Positions 63,444 through 64,000 of a stretch of 64,000 nucleotides of DNA are shown one piece after another. Origin of the DNA: Moniliophthora roreri (lineage: Eukaryota; Basidiomycota; Agaricomycetes; Agaricales; Marasmiaceae); NCBI GenBank assembly GCA_001466705.2, contig LATX02000197.1, positions 372,001 to 436,000 of the forward strand, given 5' to 3'. Each line of letters opens with the position of its first letter. Position 1 is the first letter of the stretch. A program made the translations under genes and the position numbers. The notes beneath the pieces are model-generated. The model worked only from the letters and a program-made list of their open reading frames with translations. It was not told the DNA's origin and made no database searches.

Positions 63444-64000
63444 GGTCGATATAAGAGATTGAGTTTGGTTGAATGAAGGAGGTTGGGCTGTTGGAATACA
63501 ACGGTCTGAGTTGCGAGATCCTATACATGAATTCGAGGGTTGCATCCTGGATATGACGTTTGACGTCAAGAGAGTAGAACGAGCCGACACATTCATCCCC
63601 ATGTCTTGGCCATGTCCACCCCAATCAAAGTGCACCTCCAGATGATCTCCGTTTCACGGGGTGCTGGCGTCGCCGAACAATCATTTGTGGAGTTGAACCA
63701 GTGCAAGGAACCGACTTGATTGTGATCGCCTTTTGTCGTCGGTCCGCTGAGGTTTGGAGATCAGCAACCCTGATATTTCAGCGTCTCTCGACTCCAATGT
63801 GGAAAGCCCTGCATCAGCTTTCGTCATATCCAACCAAACCAACGCCTATACCTGCACTCATACTGGTCTCTGTTAAACGACCCCCTTGTATCTGCAGTCA
63901 TCTATGCCTTCGAAACGTCCATTTTCCAAAACCAAACCAATATTTTGCGAGTATACTGATTGACTATGCCAGACATGTCCTTGACGACATCATTGCTGTG
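63444..64000. other. Copy B promoter and duplicated flank
   Basis: Similarity to 11904-12230 continues with insertions and substitutions to about 63790, marking the extent of the duplication. Beyond this I see nothing up to the window end. Confidence 0.5.
63561..63568. promoter_or_regulatory. CRE-type palindrome TGACGTCA upstream of copy B
   Basis: Same 8-base palindrome and same 118-base distance to the ATG as in copy A. It is conserved although the surrounding promoter bases have changed. Confidence 0.6.

Overview
The window looks like a nuclear scaffold of a filamentous basidiomycete, most likely an Agaricomycete. Genes are split by many short introns (about 45-60 nt, GT-AG with a few GC-AG). 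Two families typical of mushroom-forming fungi are present: a FunK1-type protein kinase (plus a dead relative) and a multi-span membrane protein. There are no operons, ribosome binding sites or bacterial mobile elements. I cannot name the species.

Layout: (1) 1.8-3.2 kb, a heterotrimeric G-protein alpha subunit whose catalytic switch-II glutamine is replaced by leucine. (2) 5.7-7.5 kb, a histone-fold TFIID (TAF3/TAF8-like) protein. (3) 8.1-10.7 kb, a FunK1 kinase. (4) 11.2-15.2 kb, a cluster of small secreted proteins: two divergent paralogs of one family (third copy, nonsense-mutated, at 62.8-63.4 kb) and a cysteine-rich one. (5) 16.2-20.4 kb, no recognisable gene. (6) 20.4-23.3 kb, an Nrp1-like RanBP2 zinc-finger protein. 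(7) 25-28.2 kb, a graveyard with an SDR relic and a FunK1 relic. (8) 28.6-37.3 kb, a block of minus-strand genes: membrane protein, Sec24 (COPII), SAP-domain membrane protein, IMP dehydrogenase. (9) 38.73-56.88 kb, an AT-rich nest of LTR retroelements bounded by a 5-bp target duplication, with three single-N assembly joins and redundant copies. (10) 57.4-62.4 kb, a cytochrome P450, a small secreted helical protein and NEDD8/Rub1.

The core genes (Sec24, IMPDH, NEDD8, TAF, Nrp1-like) are unrelated housekeeping functions; accessory genes (kinase, P450, secreted proteins, retroelements) sit between them.

The strangest observations are: a 49-base block (49837-49885) inside one retroelement copy that is the base-by-base complement, without reversal, of the sequence in two otherwise matching copies; the natural Gln-to-Leu G-alpha; a retroelement polyprotein whose in-frame stops are all TGA; and secreted-protein paralogs that have different intron positions but give the same predicted length. 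No complete undescribed system could be demonstrated.
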